A stretch of DNA of 64,000 bases from Methanomicrobium mobile BP (GTDB lineage Archaea; Halobacteriota; Methanomicrobia; Methanomicrobiales; Methanomicrobiaceae). Of the stretch, positions 44,599 through 54,037 are shown piece by piece; within the stretch, counting starts at the first letter, position 1, and each line of letters begins with the position of its first letter. A program made the position numbers and the translations under genes. The stretch spans positions 45,314-109,313 of the forward strand of contig NZ_JOMF01000008.1 of NCBI RefSeq assembly GCF_000711215.1, given 5' to 3'. Under the pieces are notes generated by a model, which did not search any database, was not told where the DNA came from, and was given only the letters and a program-made list of their open reading frames with translations.

Positions 44599-46008
44599 TT
44601 AGAGTTCATCGGCGGCATTGCGCAGATATTCTTTGAGTTTTACTCTGAACTCATCGCGTCCGACCGCATACATCCGATGATCGCCGAATTTGAGAATTCT
44701 GTCCGCTTCCGCCGTAAGAATATCCATCGTGGCGGCGGCAAAGAGTATCGACGAATCGCCCAGCTTATCGCGTTCGTTTTTGCATATGACCGAGAGCGGA
44801 GTCACATCTGAACTCTGAATGCAGTTGGGGACAAGGAGATTTGTCGCCGACTTATCCTCATCGATTATTATCAGGGATGCACGCCGGCGGAGAGCTGCCG
44901 TGAACTGCGCCGCCATTCCCATCGAACCGCTCCCCCTGCCCGTGACATTCGCGGGCGTTCCCGACGTCCCCTTCGGCAGACTCTTAAAGAAAAGGCGTAT
45001 ATCGGCGCCGGTGATATCCGCCTCCGAGGATTCGGCTGACATCACGTTTCCGGACGTTATCGTGTATTCCCTGCCGTCGCCCGGGAGGTGATCGTCGCAA
45101 CCCGAACGTATGGTCTGAAGGAAGGTCGATTTCCCCTCGGCATTCGACCCGATGACCGCAAAAACCTCTTTTTTCCGTATCACAAGCCCCGTTACGGTGC
45201 CGCCGGAGGCGGGCAGTTCCATCTCAACCGGCGTCAGCTCCGCGGGACATTCGTAAGGCACACTGCCGTGCTCATAGGTCACCGAATTACCTTTTCGGAC
45301 GGCATAAAGTGCGGGACCGGCAACCCTGAAATAAGTCCTGTATTTCGTGTAACTTCTTACGGGCAAGGTGCCGTCGGCTATGAACGAGACCAGACCCTTC
45401 GGTTCGAGAGCGGCGCGAATTTGTTTCTGATCCATCGAGCAGAGCGCGTTCTTCTCGGCGGACTTTCCGTCATACGAGATGACCTCCTTTGCGACGGCAT
45501 CGATAAGTGCGGCAAAGTTCTCGTTAAGCCTGCGAATCGCGGATGAATCCGGAGTAGCGGTTGAAACTTCGGGATACGGCAGTGCCCCCGAGAGATTAAG
45601 GAGAACTTTTCCGTCGGAAAGACAGTTTTTCTCGTCCGCTTTCCATAGATCGCTGCCCGTTCCGTAAGAAACATGACAGAAGGTCACAGGCTCGATATTT
45701 GCGCCGTAGTTCTTCGGCACGGCGGTATCGAGACCTCCGAGCGGTCTCAATGCGGGATTGCCGTGCACTTTGCTCTTTATACGCTCGATAATCCCCGCAA
45801 TGCAGCCGTCGCTTCCGCTTTCGCATTCCGGAAAATTTTTCAGCGGATTATGGTTGATTACCGCGGGAAAAGAGAAGATAAGCGAACTTCCGTCATGCGA
45901 CTTTACAAGATAAAAATTAGTCCCGTAATTGACCCTGCTGCGGTTAATATCGGCATCGCGGCTGCCTATGCCCTCAAAGACCCTGTCAATCACACTGCCG
46001 AACGACAT
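44599..46008 (-). CDS. COG3044 ABC-class P-loop ATPase
   Basis: A 469-residue ATPase of the stand-alone ABC-class family (COG3044). The P-loop is VIGSNAEGKSTFLQTI (about 285-300) and Walker B is ASLIIIDEDKSATN. A long N-terminal domain of about 250 residues with SFPAVINHNPLKNF and LPYPEVSTATPDS is typical of the family. No membrane segment is present. A trypanosome relative works in RNA editing, hinting at nucleic acid binding. It follows mutL by 35 bases in the mutS-mutL-ATPase order. Confidence 0.82.
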   Translation of the reverse strand: MSFGSVIDRVFEGIGSRDADINRSRVNYGTNFYLVKSHDGSSLIFSFPAVINHNPLKNFPECESGSDGCIAGIIERIKSKVHGNPALRPLGGLDTAVPKNYGANIEPVTFCHVSYGTGSDLWKADEKNCLSDGKVLLNLSGALPYPEVSTATPDSSAIRRLNENFAALIDAVAKEVISYDGKSAEKNALCSMDQKQIRAALEPKGLVSFIADGTLPVRSYTKYRTYFRVAGPALYAVRKGNSVTYEHGSVPYECPAELTPVEMELPASGGTVTGLVIRKKEVFAVIGSNAEGKSTFLQTIRSGCDDHLPGDGREYTITSGNVMSAESSEADITGADIRLFFKSLPKGTSGTPANVTGRGSGSMGMAAQFTAALRRRASLIIIDEDKSATNLLVPNCIQSSDVTPLSVICKNERDKLGDSSILFAAATMDILTAEADRILKFGDHRMYAVGRDEFRVKLKEYLRNAADEL

Positions 46009-46043
46009 TTTTCTCAGTTTACAAACGGCTTATGCCAATCCTA

Positions 46044-48179
46044 TCAGCTTCTGAGGAAGAGCGAATCAAGCTTCGATCTTGAAAACAGGATCATTGTGGG
46101 TCTTCCGTGCGGACATGTATACGGAAGGTCGGTCCTTGCAAGCTGATTCAAAAGCCTCTCCATCTGTTCGCGGGTGAGAACCGCACCTGCCTTTATTGCG
46201 GCGCGGCAGGCAATCGTGCTTGTAATCTTCTCCTTCTTCTCCTCTATCGTCTTTCGCGAATCATCCATGAGATCGGTCAGAATATCGCTCAGAATCTCGG
46301 TGCCTATCCTCTTTCCGAGCACGAGCGGGACGCTTCGCACCGCAAACGTGTCTTTGCCGAACTCTTCGATGACAAAACCCTCCTCCTCGAGAAATGCCCT
46401 GTTCGCCATGAGTACCTCGGCTTCCCGGGGTTTGAGGGTGATTACCGACGGCACCAGAAGTTCCTGCGAGTTCTTCTTCGAGTTCCGTATCTTTGAGACC
46501 TTATCGTAAAGGATTCTCTCGTGAGCGGCATGCTGGTCGACGATAACAAGCTCGTCGCCGTCCTGATTTTTCATTCTGGCGATGATATACGCGTCGTCGT
46601 ACTGACCGACCACCTCCATCGGAGGAAGCATTATCTTATCGGAATCGCTGTAATCGAAGTTCTCGGTCAGTCTGAGCTGGCTGTCCGTTGTGCTGAACTG
46701 CGGATGATACCCCGCAACGCCATCATCCGAGCGCAATCCCTCCGAACTGAAAAGCGCCTTTACGGATGACTCCATATCCGACAGCGAACCGGTGACGCCG
46801 CCGTTGCCCGCGGATTCCGTACCGCTGTCGCTGCAGAATAATCTGTTTGTATTCGGATTCGTGTTTTTATTGGAATTATCGGAATTCGGATACGTATTCG
46901 TATTCGTATACGTATTCTGATACGCATTCGGATCAGTATAGGAATGCGAAACCGCATCCGCCGCTCCCGCTCCCGAGAACAGGGATGTCTGTGCGGTCTC
47001 CGATCCCGCAGGGGCGGTTTCCGCATGGATATTTCCGCTCTCAAGGGCCTCGCGGACGGCGGCGACAATCTCCTCGCTTATCTCTTTCTCGCGCGAAAGC
47101 CTGACCTCGCGTTTTGCCGGATGAACGTTGACATCCACGATGCCGCTGTCTATCGTAATATTCAGGAACGCCGCCGGATACCTGTCCTTCGGCAGAAGCG
47201 TGCCGTAACCGCGTTTGACCGCACGGACAATCGCCTGGGAAGTGACCGGACGCTTATTGATTGAGATGATAATCTGCTTCGATATCGGATAATTGACGGT
47301 CTGAATCGAGCAGAGCCCGTCGATCTTCATGAAGACGCCTGCCGACTTCACCTTGCACATGTCGTCCGTTATCCCCCTGCCGTATATGTATGAAGCGGTC
47401 TCGAGAAGAGAATCCGTCTTTATTGTCGAGAGTTTCTCTTTTCCGTTATGGGTGAGGCTGAAAGAGATATCGGGGTTTGCAAGGGCGGCATTCTCGACGA
47501 CCGAGTAGATATGACTGAACTCGGTCTGCCGCGACTTCAGGAATTTCTTCCTTGCCGGCGTATTGAAAAAGAGATTCTCGACGAGAACCGTGGTGCCTGC
47601 GGGCGCTCCGATATCGCTGACTTCGAGAATATCGCCGCCCTGCACCACAATCTTTGTTCCCGCGACGATGCCGCCAGCATTGCCGTCATCGCCCTCATCG
47701 CCGTAACCGCCGTTATCGCCGCCATCCCCGTGCCCTGAACGTCCTGTGCGTCCGAATCCCGTCTCCTTTTCTTTTGTGATCAGCGTAAACTTTGATACGC
47801 CCGCTATGCTTGCCAGAGCCTCGCCCCTAAATCCGAGCGTGTGAATCGAGAACAGGTCGGATGCATTCGTTATCTTGCTTGTCGCATGCCGCAGTATTGC
47901 CATCTGTGCGGAATCGCGGTCCATACCGCAGCCGTCATCGATTACGCGGATTCTGAAGATGCCCGCGGAGTCCGAGCCGATGTCGACGCTTATCGATTCG
48001 GCGCCGGAATCGAGGGAGTTTTCCACGAGTTCCTTTACCACGGATGCAGGTCTCTCAATGACTTCTCCGGCGGCGATCTTATTTATGGTCGCCTCATCGA
48101 GAAGACGAATCTCGCGCTTCTTCCTGCCCGACGGCGTCTGCGTCGTCATCCTTGAGAAAGGTTCTCCTTCAAAGTTCAT
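46044..48179 (-). CDS. mutL: DNA mismatch repair protein MutL
   Basis: The GHKL ATPase has KIAAGEVIERPASVVKELVENS and DDGCGMD, then TLGFRGEAL. The linker (about residues 385-500) is low complexity with NTYTNTNTYPNS. The C-terminal endonuclease-type domain carries DQHAAHERILYD, an ACR motif and TCPHGRP. The motif usually written DQHA-x2-E-x4-E has Asp at the last place here. ATG 48179 with AGGTGA before it fits better than an ATG 11 codons later. Archaeal MutL/MutS are generally of bacterial origin. Confidence 0.93.
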   Translation of the reverse strand: MNFEGEPFSRMTTQTPSGRKKREIRLLDEATINKIAAGEVIERPASVVKELVENSLDSGAESISVDIGSDSAGIFRIRVIDDGCGMDRDSAQMAILRHATSKITNASDLFSIHTLGFRGEALASIAGVSKFTLITKEKETGFGRTGRSGHGDGGDNGGYGDEGDDGNAGGIVAGTKIVVQGGDILEVSDIGAPAGTTVLVENLFFNTPARKKFLKSRQTEFSHIYSVVENAALANPDISFSLTHNGKEKLSTIKTDSLLETASYIYGRGITDDMCKVKSAGVFMKIDGLCSIQTVNYPISKQIIISINKRPVTSQAIVRAVKRGYGTLLPKDRYPAAFLNITIDSGIVDVNVHPAKREVRLSREKEISEEIVAAVREALESGNIHAETAPAGSETAQTSLFSGAGAADAVSHSYTDPNAYQNTYTNTNTYPNSDNSNKNTNPNTNRLFCSDSGTESAGNGGVTGSLSDMESSVKALFSSEGLRSDDGVAGYHPQFSTTDSQLRLTENFDYSDSDKIMLPPMEVVGQYDDAYIIARMKNQDGDELVIVDQHAAHERILYDKVSKIRNSKKNSQELLVPSVITLKPREAEVLMANRAFLEEEGFVIEEFGKDTFAVRSVPLVLGKRIGTEILSDILTDLMDDSRKTIEEKKEKITSTIACRAAIKAGAVLTREQMERLLNQLARTDLPYTCPHGRPTMILFSRSKLDSLFLRS

Positions 48180-48244
48180 GTTTCACCTGCAATTTCACCT
48201 GCAATACCGCAAAAGCATCATTGAGAATAAATTTTGACAATAAA

Positions 48245-51055
48245 TTACGGTTTATTTTCATCGTTTCGTGCATCGTTCACAAGTTCGTAGAGGAACGCAA
48301 GCGCATCCCTCGGCGTCATGGAATCGGGATCGGAGTTGAGCAGTTTCTTTACCACGGGGTTGTCGCGTCTGGGTGCCGAGACCGGCGCGGGCGTATCTAT
48401 CAGAAGCATCTGCGTGAACCGCGGCGATCTTCCCTTTTTATCGGTCGACGGGTCGAACTGCCTGTCCATCTCCTCTTTAAGTATCTGTTCGGAACGTCCA
48501 ATAACTTTGTCAGGTATGCCGGCAAGCTTCGCGACATGGATACCGTAACTCTTGTCGGTCGCACCCGGAATCAGCTTTCTCAGGAAAGCGATATCGTTTC
48601 CCGTCTCTTTAACGGCGAAATGGTAGTTTCTGACGCGTTTAAGGTCGGCTTCGATATCGACCATCTCATGGAAATGTGTGGCAAAGAGCGTTCGCGGACC
48701 CTCGCCGCCTTTGCCGTGCAGGAACTCCAGAACCGCCTTTGCAATGGAATATCCGTCAAGCGTGCTTGTTCCGCGCCCGATTTCGTCAAGGATGACAAGA
48801 CTGCGGTCCGTGACATTGTTCAGGATGTTTGCGAGTTCGAGCATCTCGACCATGAAGGTGCTCTGTCCGCTGGAGAGGTCGTCGAAGGCGCCGACACGCG
48901 TGAATATGCGGTCGACGATTCCGATGACCGCACTCTCGGCAGGCACAAAGCAGCCCGCCTGAGCCATTACGGTTATCAGCGCAACCTCGCGCATGTAGGT
49001 CGATTTACCCGCCATGTTGGCACCCGTGATTATCAGAATCTGATTCTCGGATGCGTCTATCTGGGCGTCGTTGGGGACAAAGCCGGCGCTTAAGTTCCTC
49101 TCGACGACGGGGTGTCTGCCGCCGCTGATGAGAAGGCGCTTTGAGTCCTCGATTACGGGGCGGACATAGTTCCTTGAGTGCGAGACGGCGCCGAGCGTCG
49201 AATACACGTCAAGGAGACCTATGCACTGCGCCGTTTTCTGAAGAGTCTCGGTCTCGGACTTTAATTTCAGAATCAGGTCCTGATACAGTTCGTATTCGAG
49301 GGCAATGAGTTTCTCCTCGGCATTCGCTATCAGGGATTCCTTCTCCTGAAGTTCGGGCAGGGTGTAGCGCTCGCCGTTTGCCGTGGTCTGTTTTCGGATG
49401 TATTCCTTCGGCACCATCGACATGTTCGACTTGGTGACCTCGATGAAATACCCGAATACTTTGTTGTAACCGACCTTGAGCGACTTGATGCCGGTTCTCT
49501 CACGCTCGGTCTGCTGGAAGTCGGCGATCCAGTCCTTTCCCGAGACCGAGATGTAGCGGAGTTCGTCGAGCGACTTGTCGTAGCCTTCGCGGATGACGCC
49601 GCCGCCCTTGGCAAGAACGGGCGGATCGTCGGTTATTGCCGATTCTATGAGTTTTCTGACCGCCTGCATCTCGCTTGTGCCCGCAAGGGCTTTTGCTATG
49701 AGTTCGGGAACGGAGTTGTTAATGCCGCCGTTAATGCCGCCCGCATCGCCGTCGCAGACCGCGGAAGCCCGTGAAATATCTCCGGTGCCGCACGTATTGA
49801 TTCCCTGATTGATTCCGAATGCGCCGTGACCGCTGTCGAACGAGAGTTTGATGAGCGGAATTTTGTCGAGCGAATTTTTAAGTGTTATAAGATCACGCGG
49901 TCCCGCATTGCCGTAGGAGATTCTGCCAGCAATCCTCTCGATATCCGAGAACTTGTCGAGGCATTCGCGCAGTGACGAGCGTATCATCGGGTTTTTGACG
50001 AAATACTCAACGGCATCAAGTCTTTTCTCGATCTCGGTCCTGTTTATCAGCGGCGCCGTTACGTATTTCCTGAGGATACGCATTCCCATCGCGGTCTTTG
50101 TCGCGTTCAGGGTGCCGAAAAGCGAGGTGTCCGTGCCTTTCGAGCGTATGTTCTCGAGGACTTCGAGATTTCTGAGCGTGATTGCGTCAAGGATCATGCT
50201 CCCCGACGGCAGTCTCGTCGAGAGACCGCGGACATGGCTCAGGTCGCTCATCTGCGTCTCGCAGGCATAGGCAAGGCATGCACCCGCGGCTCGGATTGAT
50301 GATTCCATGCCGATACATCCGTATCCTTCGAGGGAGGAGACGCCGAAATGCTTCTTCAGATATTCGCTTGCGGTATCGTAGTCGAATGCGGATTCCCTGT
50401 ATGGCGTCACGAGTATTCCGCGGTTTTTCAGGTTTTCTGCAAGTGCGGGGTTTATCGGGCTTTGAACCACGCACTCCGCCGGCATGTACTTGGCAATATC
50501 GGAGTTTAAGTCCGCAAATGCGTTGCCGCTTCCGACCTCGGCAGCGGAATTCGTCTTTCCCGCGCCGCCGCCGGCATTCGAGGACGAGATGAAAAATTCG
50601 CCGGTGGATATGTCAAGGAACGCCGTTCCGTACTCGGATCTCTTCTTGTCGTAGAATATCGACATCAGATACGAGGGTCCCGATGTGTTGAACATTCCGG
50701 CGTCCATCATGGTGCCGGGCGTGATTATTCGCACGACGTCGCGTTTTACAATTCCTTTTGCCTTTTTAGGATCTTCAATCTGGTCGCAGACCGCCACCCT
50801 GTAGCCTTTTCTGACAAGACGGGAGATATACATCTCTCCGGCGTGAATAGGCACGCCTGCAAGCGGCATTTTTTCGCCGTCGGCATCTCTGCCGCGTGAT
50901 GTGAGTGTTATCTCCAGTTCTCTTGAAACAACCTCGGCATCTTCCCCAAATGTCTCGTAGAAATCCCCCATCTGGAAAAAGAGCACAGTTCCGGGATATC
51001 TGCGCTTCATCTCATAAAATTGAAGCATTGCCGGAGTCGGACCTTCTTTGCTCAT
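48245..51055 (-). CDS. mutS: DNA mismatch repair protein MutS
   Basis: The mismatch sensor of the MutS1 type. The mismatch-recognition motif is LFFQMGDFYETF in the first 40 residues. The C-terminal ATPase has ITGANMAGKSTYMRE, DDLSSGQSTFMVEM and LDEIGRGTSTLDG. With 936 residues it exceeds the usual 860. About 60 extra residues, rich in Gly, Asn and Ile with duplicated GINQGINT and GINGGINN units, lie in the core lever region. It leads mutL and the COG3044 gene. Confidence 0.96.
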   Translation of the reverse strand: MSKEGPTPAMLQFYEMKRRYPGTVLFFQMGDFYETFGEDAEVVSRELEITLTSRGRDADGEKMPLAGVPIHAGEMYISRLVRKGYRVAVCDQIEDPKKAKGIVKRDVVRIITPGTMMDAGMFNTSGPSYLMSIFYDKKRSEYGTAFLDISTGEFFISSSNAGGGAGKTNSAAEVGSGNAFADLNSDIAKYMPAECVVQSPINPALAENLKNRGILVTPYRESAFDYDTASEYLKKHFGVSSLEGYGCIGMESSIRAAGACLAYACETQMSDLSHVRGLSTRLPSGSMILDAITLRNLEVLENIRSKGTDTSLFGTLNATKTAMGMRILRKYVTAPLINRTEIEKRLDAVEYFVKNPMIRSSLRECLDKFSDIERIAGRISYGNAGPRDLITLKNSLDKIPLIKLSFDSGHGAFGINQGINTCGTGDISRASAVCDGDAGGINGGINNSVPELIAKALAGTSEMQAVRKLIESAITDDPPVLAKGGGVIREGYDKSLDELRYISVSGKDWIADFQQTERERTGIKSLKVGYNKVFGYFIEVTKSNMSMVPKEYIRKQTTANGERYTLPELQEKESLIANAEEKLIALEYELYQDLILKLKSETETLQKTAQCIGLLDVYSTLGAVSHSRNYVRPVIEDSKRLLISGGRHPVVERNLSAGFVPNDAQIDASENQILIITGANMAGKSTYMREVALITVMAQAGCFVPAESAVIGIVDRIFTRVGAFDDLSSGQSTFMVEMLELANILNNVTDRSLVILDEIGRGTSTLDGYSIAKAVLEFLHGKGGEGPRTLFATHFHEMVDIEADLKRVRNYHFAVKETGNDIAFLRKLIPGATDKSYGIHVAKLAGIPDKVIGRSEQILKEEMDRQFDPSTDKKGRSPRFTQMLLIDTPAPVSAPRRDNPVVKKLLNSDPDSMTPRDALAFLYELVNDARNDENKP

Positions 51056-51682
51056 CCTGTATTAAGAATTGGTCATGAAAGATATTGATAGTTTTGAGTT
51101 TGTTGTATCCCGAAAGATGATCGGAAAAACAATTCAATAGATCCGAAAGGTGATCCTAAAATATGACTGAAATGCCGATCAGATGAACATCGCGTACATA
51201 TAGCATTATATGGTTTATGGACCCATTGATGATTAGGTAAATACCACGTAAAGCGAATTCATTCGGAGAAAAAAGCCCGTAAAGAGGTCATTTGAAAGAA
51301 AAAGAAATAGCAGATTGATTATGCCCTATAAGGATATCGAAGAATATTGAATATGGACATTCCAGAAAAAAGGCAAATCGTTTTGTAATTGCCTGAATGC
51401 TTTTAATTCGAGAATCTTTCATATATTTAATGCAGACAATCAGCTCTGTATTACATGCCTCAATACAACTCTTCATTATTCATATTCTCTTAGCTAATGC
51501 CCGTTTATTCGTTTTTCGCCGGATCTCTGCCCAATAGGCATGGATTCACTTCCGATTCACTTCCGCACCGCACGCCCACGCATTAAATGAGTTTACCCCA
51601 TATCGTAATGCAGGAAATGTCATACTGAAGTCTACGAAGAAAAACTGCGAAGGCATGCAATTAGGACTGGCTGGGTATGCAA

Positions 51683-51710
51683 TCAGGCAGGCATCCGACC
51701 GGCTGCCTGA
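51683..51710. other. 8-bp stem hairpin in the xerA upstream region
   Basis: TCAGGCAG (51683-51690) and CTGCCTGA (51703-51710) are perfect inverted copies around a 12-base loop. No T run follows, so it is not a bacterial-type terminator. It could be structure in a lost mobile element or an operator. Confidence 0.5.
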
Positions 51711-51821
51711 GCTGGAATAATATCCGGCATGACAGCCCACAGCTGTGAACCCTATGGTGTCATACATCATTTTTTCATTGAGGTCAACAGGGCAGCAGCA
51801 GAATTTTGTGGGCAATCGGTT

Positions 51822-51849
51822 TTTGCGCAGAATACATATTCTGCGTAAT
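51822..51849 (+). other. dif-like Xer recombination site
   Basis: The 28-base sequence splits as 11 + 6 + 11: left arm TTTGCGCAGAA, centre TACATA, right arm TTCTGCGTAAT. The right arm read in reverse complement (ATTACGCAGAA) matches the left arm at 9 of 11 positions, with the inner seven identical. This is the dif layout, and the outer mismatch pattern (TTG in one arm, TTA in the other) resembles the archaeal dif I remember for Pyrococcus abyssi. It lies 33 bases before xerA and just before its TATA box (51849-51858), so an operator function is also possible. Confidence 0.65.
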
Positions 51850-51882
51850 TATAAAATACAAGGAGAGATTAACAAATAAACA

Positions 51883-52800
51883 ATGAAAGGGGATTATTTT
51901 TCCGAATGGCTGAAAAGGTTCAGCTACCAGCTCAAGATGAGGAATTATTCCCAACGTACAATCAAAAGTTACGAGGCGACGATAAAGATCTTCGCCTACT
52001 ACATGTGGATTGTAAGAAATAAGGGTCAGGACAAACTCTCGGTCTTCTGGACGGATATTACCAAGGGAAGACTCGATACCGAGATAGATGTTTCAACCGC
52101 CCAGATTAATGACTTTCTGATGTTCATTTCGAATGAAAAAGAATACAAACCGACGACTCTTCGCCGCTATATTTCATCGTTAAGCTCATTTTACAAGTTT
52201 TGTTACACGCAGGAAGCTATCGGCTCAAATCCGATGATAAGCATCGACCGACCGAAACTGAAGGAAAAAGAGCTCAAATACTTAAAGCACAACCAGGTGA
52301 TGAAACTCCTTGAATCCATCGAAGATGAGCGCGACAGACTCATAATCAGGACGATTTACGCCACCGGCGTCCGAGTATCGGAGCTCTGCGGAATCGACAT
52401 ATCCAATATCGATTTTGAAGACCGCACCATTCGCATTCTCGGAAAAGGAGGTAAAGTACGGACGGTTTTCGTCGACGAGGAGACACTCTCAGAGATAGAT
52501 AAGTTCACCGGCGGCAGAATCGACGGTCCGCTGTTCCCCGGTCAGATGAATCAACCGATATCGCCGCGAACCGTCCAGTATATCTTCACGAAATACGCTC
52601 CGAAAGGGATAACCCCGCATAAAATCCGGCACAGCTACGCGAGCGAACTGTATAAACGCTCGAAGAATCTGCGTGTCGTTCAGGAAAATCTCGGTCACAG
52701 CTCGATTCAGACCACCGAAATTTACCTGCATACCGACGTTGACGAAAGAAGAGACATATATCAGAAGTATTTCCCGCTGTCAAATCATAAACAGGAATAA
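51883..52800 (+). CDS. xerA: XerA tyrosine recombinase
   Basis: A 305-residue tyrosine recombinase of the archaeal XerA type, resolving chromosome dimers at dif. The SAM-like N-terminal domain spans about residues 5-110. The catalytic residues are visible: Arg164 (TGVRVSELCG), Lys188 (LGKGGKVRT), His246 and Arg249 (PHKIRHSYAS), His272 (NLGHSSIQTT) and the nucleophile Tyr281 (EIYLHT). Length and motif spacing fit a housekeeping Xer better than a viral integrase. A dif-like site stands directly upstream. Confidence 0.92.
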   Translation: MKGDYFSEWLKRFSYQLKMRNYSQRTIKSYEATIKIFAYYMWIVRNKGQDKLSVFWTDITKGRLDTEIDVSTAQINDFLMFISNEKEYKPTTLRRYISSLSSFYKFCYTQEAIGSNPMISIDRPKLKEKELKYLKHNQVMKLLESIEDERDRLIIRTIYATGVRVSELCGIDISNIDFEDRTIRILGKGGKVRTVFVDEETLSEIDKFTGGRIDGPLFPGQMNQPISPRTVQYIFTKYAPKGITPHKIRHSYASELYKRSKNLRVVQENLGHSSIQTTEIYLHTDVDERRDIYQKYFPLSNHKQE

Positions 52801-52813
52801 ACAATACAAATAC

Positions 52814-52825
52814 ACTTTTTTTTTC
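52814..52825 (+). terminator. Oligo-T terminator after xerA
   Basis: An uninterrupted run of T residues follows the xerA stop by about 15 bases, fitting archaeal intrinsic termination. Confidence 0.55.
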
Positions 52826-52952
52826 ACCCGCGATTTAACACAGTAAATTACGGTCAAACAGGAACATTTTGAGAAAATGCAACAAATATTGCACCTTTTG
52901 GCAAAAACAACACCCAGTCAATAAACCGCGGAATGCTATACAGACGAAGACA

Positions 52953-52962
52953 AAATATATAT
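52953..52962 (+). promoter_or_regulatory. TATA box of the DUF5806 gene
   Basis: AAATATATAT lies 26-35 bases before the ATG at 52988, preceded by an A-rich BRE-like ACA. The spacing predicts a leaderless or nearly leaderless mRNA. Confidence 0.6.
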
Positions 52963-52987
52963 TCTTTTCCTTAAGAAACTATTATGG

Positions 52988-54013
52988 ATGTCAGAAGGGG
53001 AAAACGACCAATACAATACCGATACGGGCGATATTCCAAAAGCCGCGGATTCGGAATATAATAAAGATTCAACCGAATCCGAACCGATAAACGCGGCTGA
53101 AAAAACCGCAGACCCACGCGGAACAGGCGGTGACTCGAATACGCCGGAAATGAATTTAACCGTAAATTCAGCGGAGATTGCCGAAAACACGGAAAGCGCG
53201 GGATACGGTGAAACCGGCGAAAACAGTGAAAACAGCGACAATAGTGAAAATACGGAAAACACTGAAAATACCGGCGAAGCCTCCGAAGAAACCGAATCTG
53301 CCGCGACCGAACAGGAGATTCCGCCGCAATACAAGCCGCCGCATGTCAGAAAACCACTATCCGAAGAGGAACAGGCAAGAATCAACAAATATAAGAAATT
53401 CAAGAAGGTAGACGGCGAAACCTACAAACGCGTCAATACCTTCCTGCGAAAACACACATATATTACAGCCCGCGAATGGGCAATCGCCCGCCTCTGCGCC
53501 GATTTCACGACACGCAGCGGTGCGGAAATGACGTTTATCGGCGAAAACCTGCCGGATCTGGTGCCGTTTATGACCGATACCTATTCGCCGCAGGCAGTCA
53601 ACCAGGCGCGTGCGTCGTTCAAGAAAAAGGTCAAGAAATCCGGCGCCTCGTTCTTCTACGGCGCTCTCTGCGGCTTTTTCACCGCCGACGAACTCGACGA
53701 CATTCTCTACGAATCCAGTGAAGTAGCCAGATTTTTGCTCGAAATCGAGGGCACTTCGGTCGATGTCGACGACGAAATCGAGGTCGAAGACAGGATTACC
53801 GACGTAATGAGAAACGTCGCCGAGGCGGCTTCAAGGATACGGGCACCGAAACTTCTCGTCGATCCTCAAAAGAACGAAAATGAGGACGATTTGGACGACG
53901 ATGACGACTTTGAAGACGAAGACGGCGATGGTGAGTTCACCGAAAGCGCCATGGAAGAGATGTCAAAGATTATCGACAGCATTGCGCCCGAAAACACAAA
54001 CGAAAAGAAATAA
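52988..54013 (+). CDS. DUF5806 family protein
   Basis: A 341-residue protein. The conserved archaeal DUF5806 domain spans about residues 125-290: YKKFKKVDGETYKRVNTFLR, ITAREWAIARLCADF, GENLPDLVPFMTDTY and FFYGALCGFFTADELDDI. Its function is unknown. The first 110 residues are low complexity, with repeated ENSENSDN and TENTENT units. The C-terminal 50 are strongly acidic (DDLDDDDDFEDEDGD). A basic, helical core between acidic tails could bind nucleic acid or ribosomes; this is speculation. Confidence 0.82.
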   Translation: MSEGENDQYNTDTGDIPKAADSEYNKDSTESEPINAAEKTADPRGTGGDSNTPEMNLTVNSAEIAENTESAGYGETGENSENSDNSENTENTENTGEASEETESAATEQEIPPQYKPPHVRKPLSEEEQARINKYKKFKKVDGETYKRVNTFLRKHTYITAREWAIARLCADFTTRSGAEMTFIGENLPDLVPFMTDTYSPQAVNQARASFKKKVKKSGASFFYGALCGFFTADELDDILYESSEVARFLLEIEGTSVDVDDEIEVEDRITDVMRNVAEAASRIRAPKLLVDPQKNENEDDLDDDDDFEDEDGDGEFTESAMEEMSKIIDSIAPENTNEKK

Positions 54014-54037
54014 TCATAAATTACGGATGGAAGAACA

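Larger units (their letters stand above)
51056..51882. other. Gene-poor region between mutS and xerA
   Basis: No gene here is convincing. Near 51109-51160 two 19-base copies of CCGAAAGATGATCGG-like sequence lie in the mutS promoter area. CATATA, GCAT, TATATG (51197-51212) is a short palindrome. Positions 51546-51815 contain open frames of 59-89 codons on both strands, none with recognisable sequence, perhaps a decayed gene. A hairpin of 8 base pairs lies at 51683-51710. The dif-like site closes the region. Confidence 0.55.

Noticed and set aside
48152-49093. 313-codon plus-strand frame opposite mutS
   Set aside because: It runs antisense through the MutS ATPase motifs and has no family features of its own.
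51197-51212. CATATA-GCAT-TATATG as the dif site
   Set aside because: Only six symmetric positions with a four-base centre; the 28-base site at 51822 fits the 11-6-11 dif layout far better.
51546-51815. 89-codon minus-strand frame in the mutS-xerA gap
   Set aside because: Composition is odd (many Cys and Ser), there is no ribosome site, and the opposite strand also has a 59-codon frame here; a decayed gene is possible but not shown.
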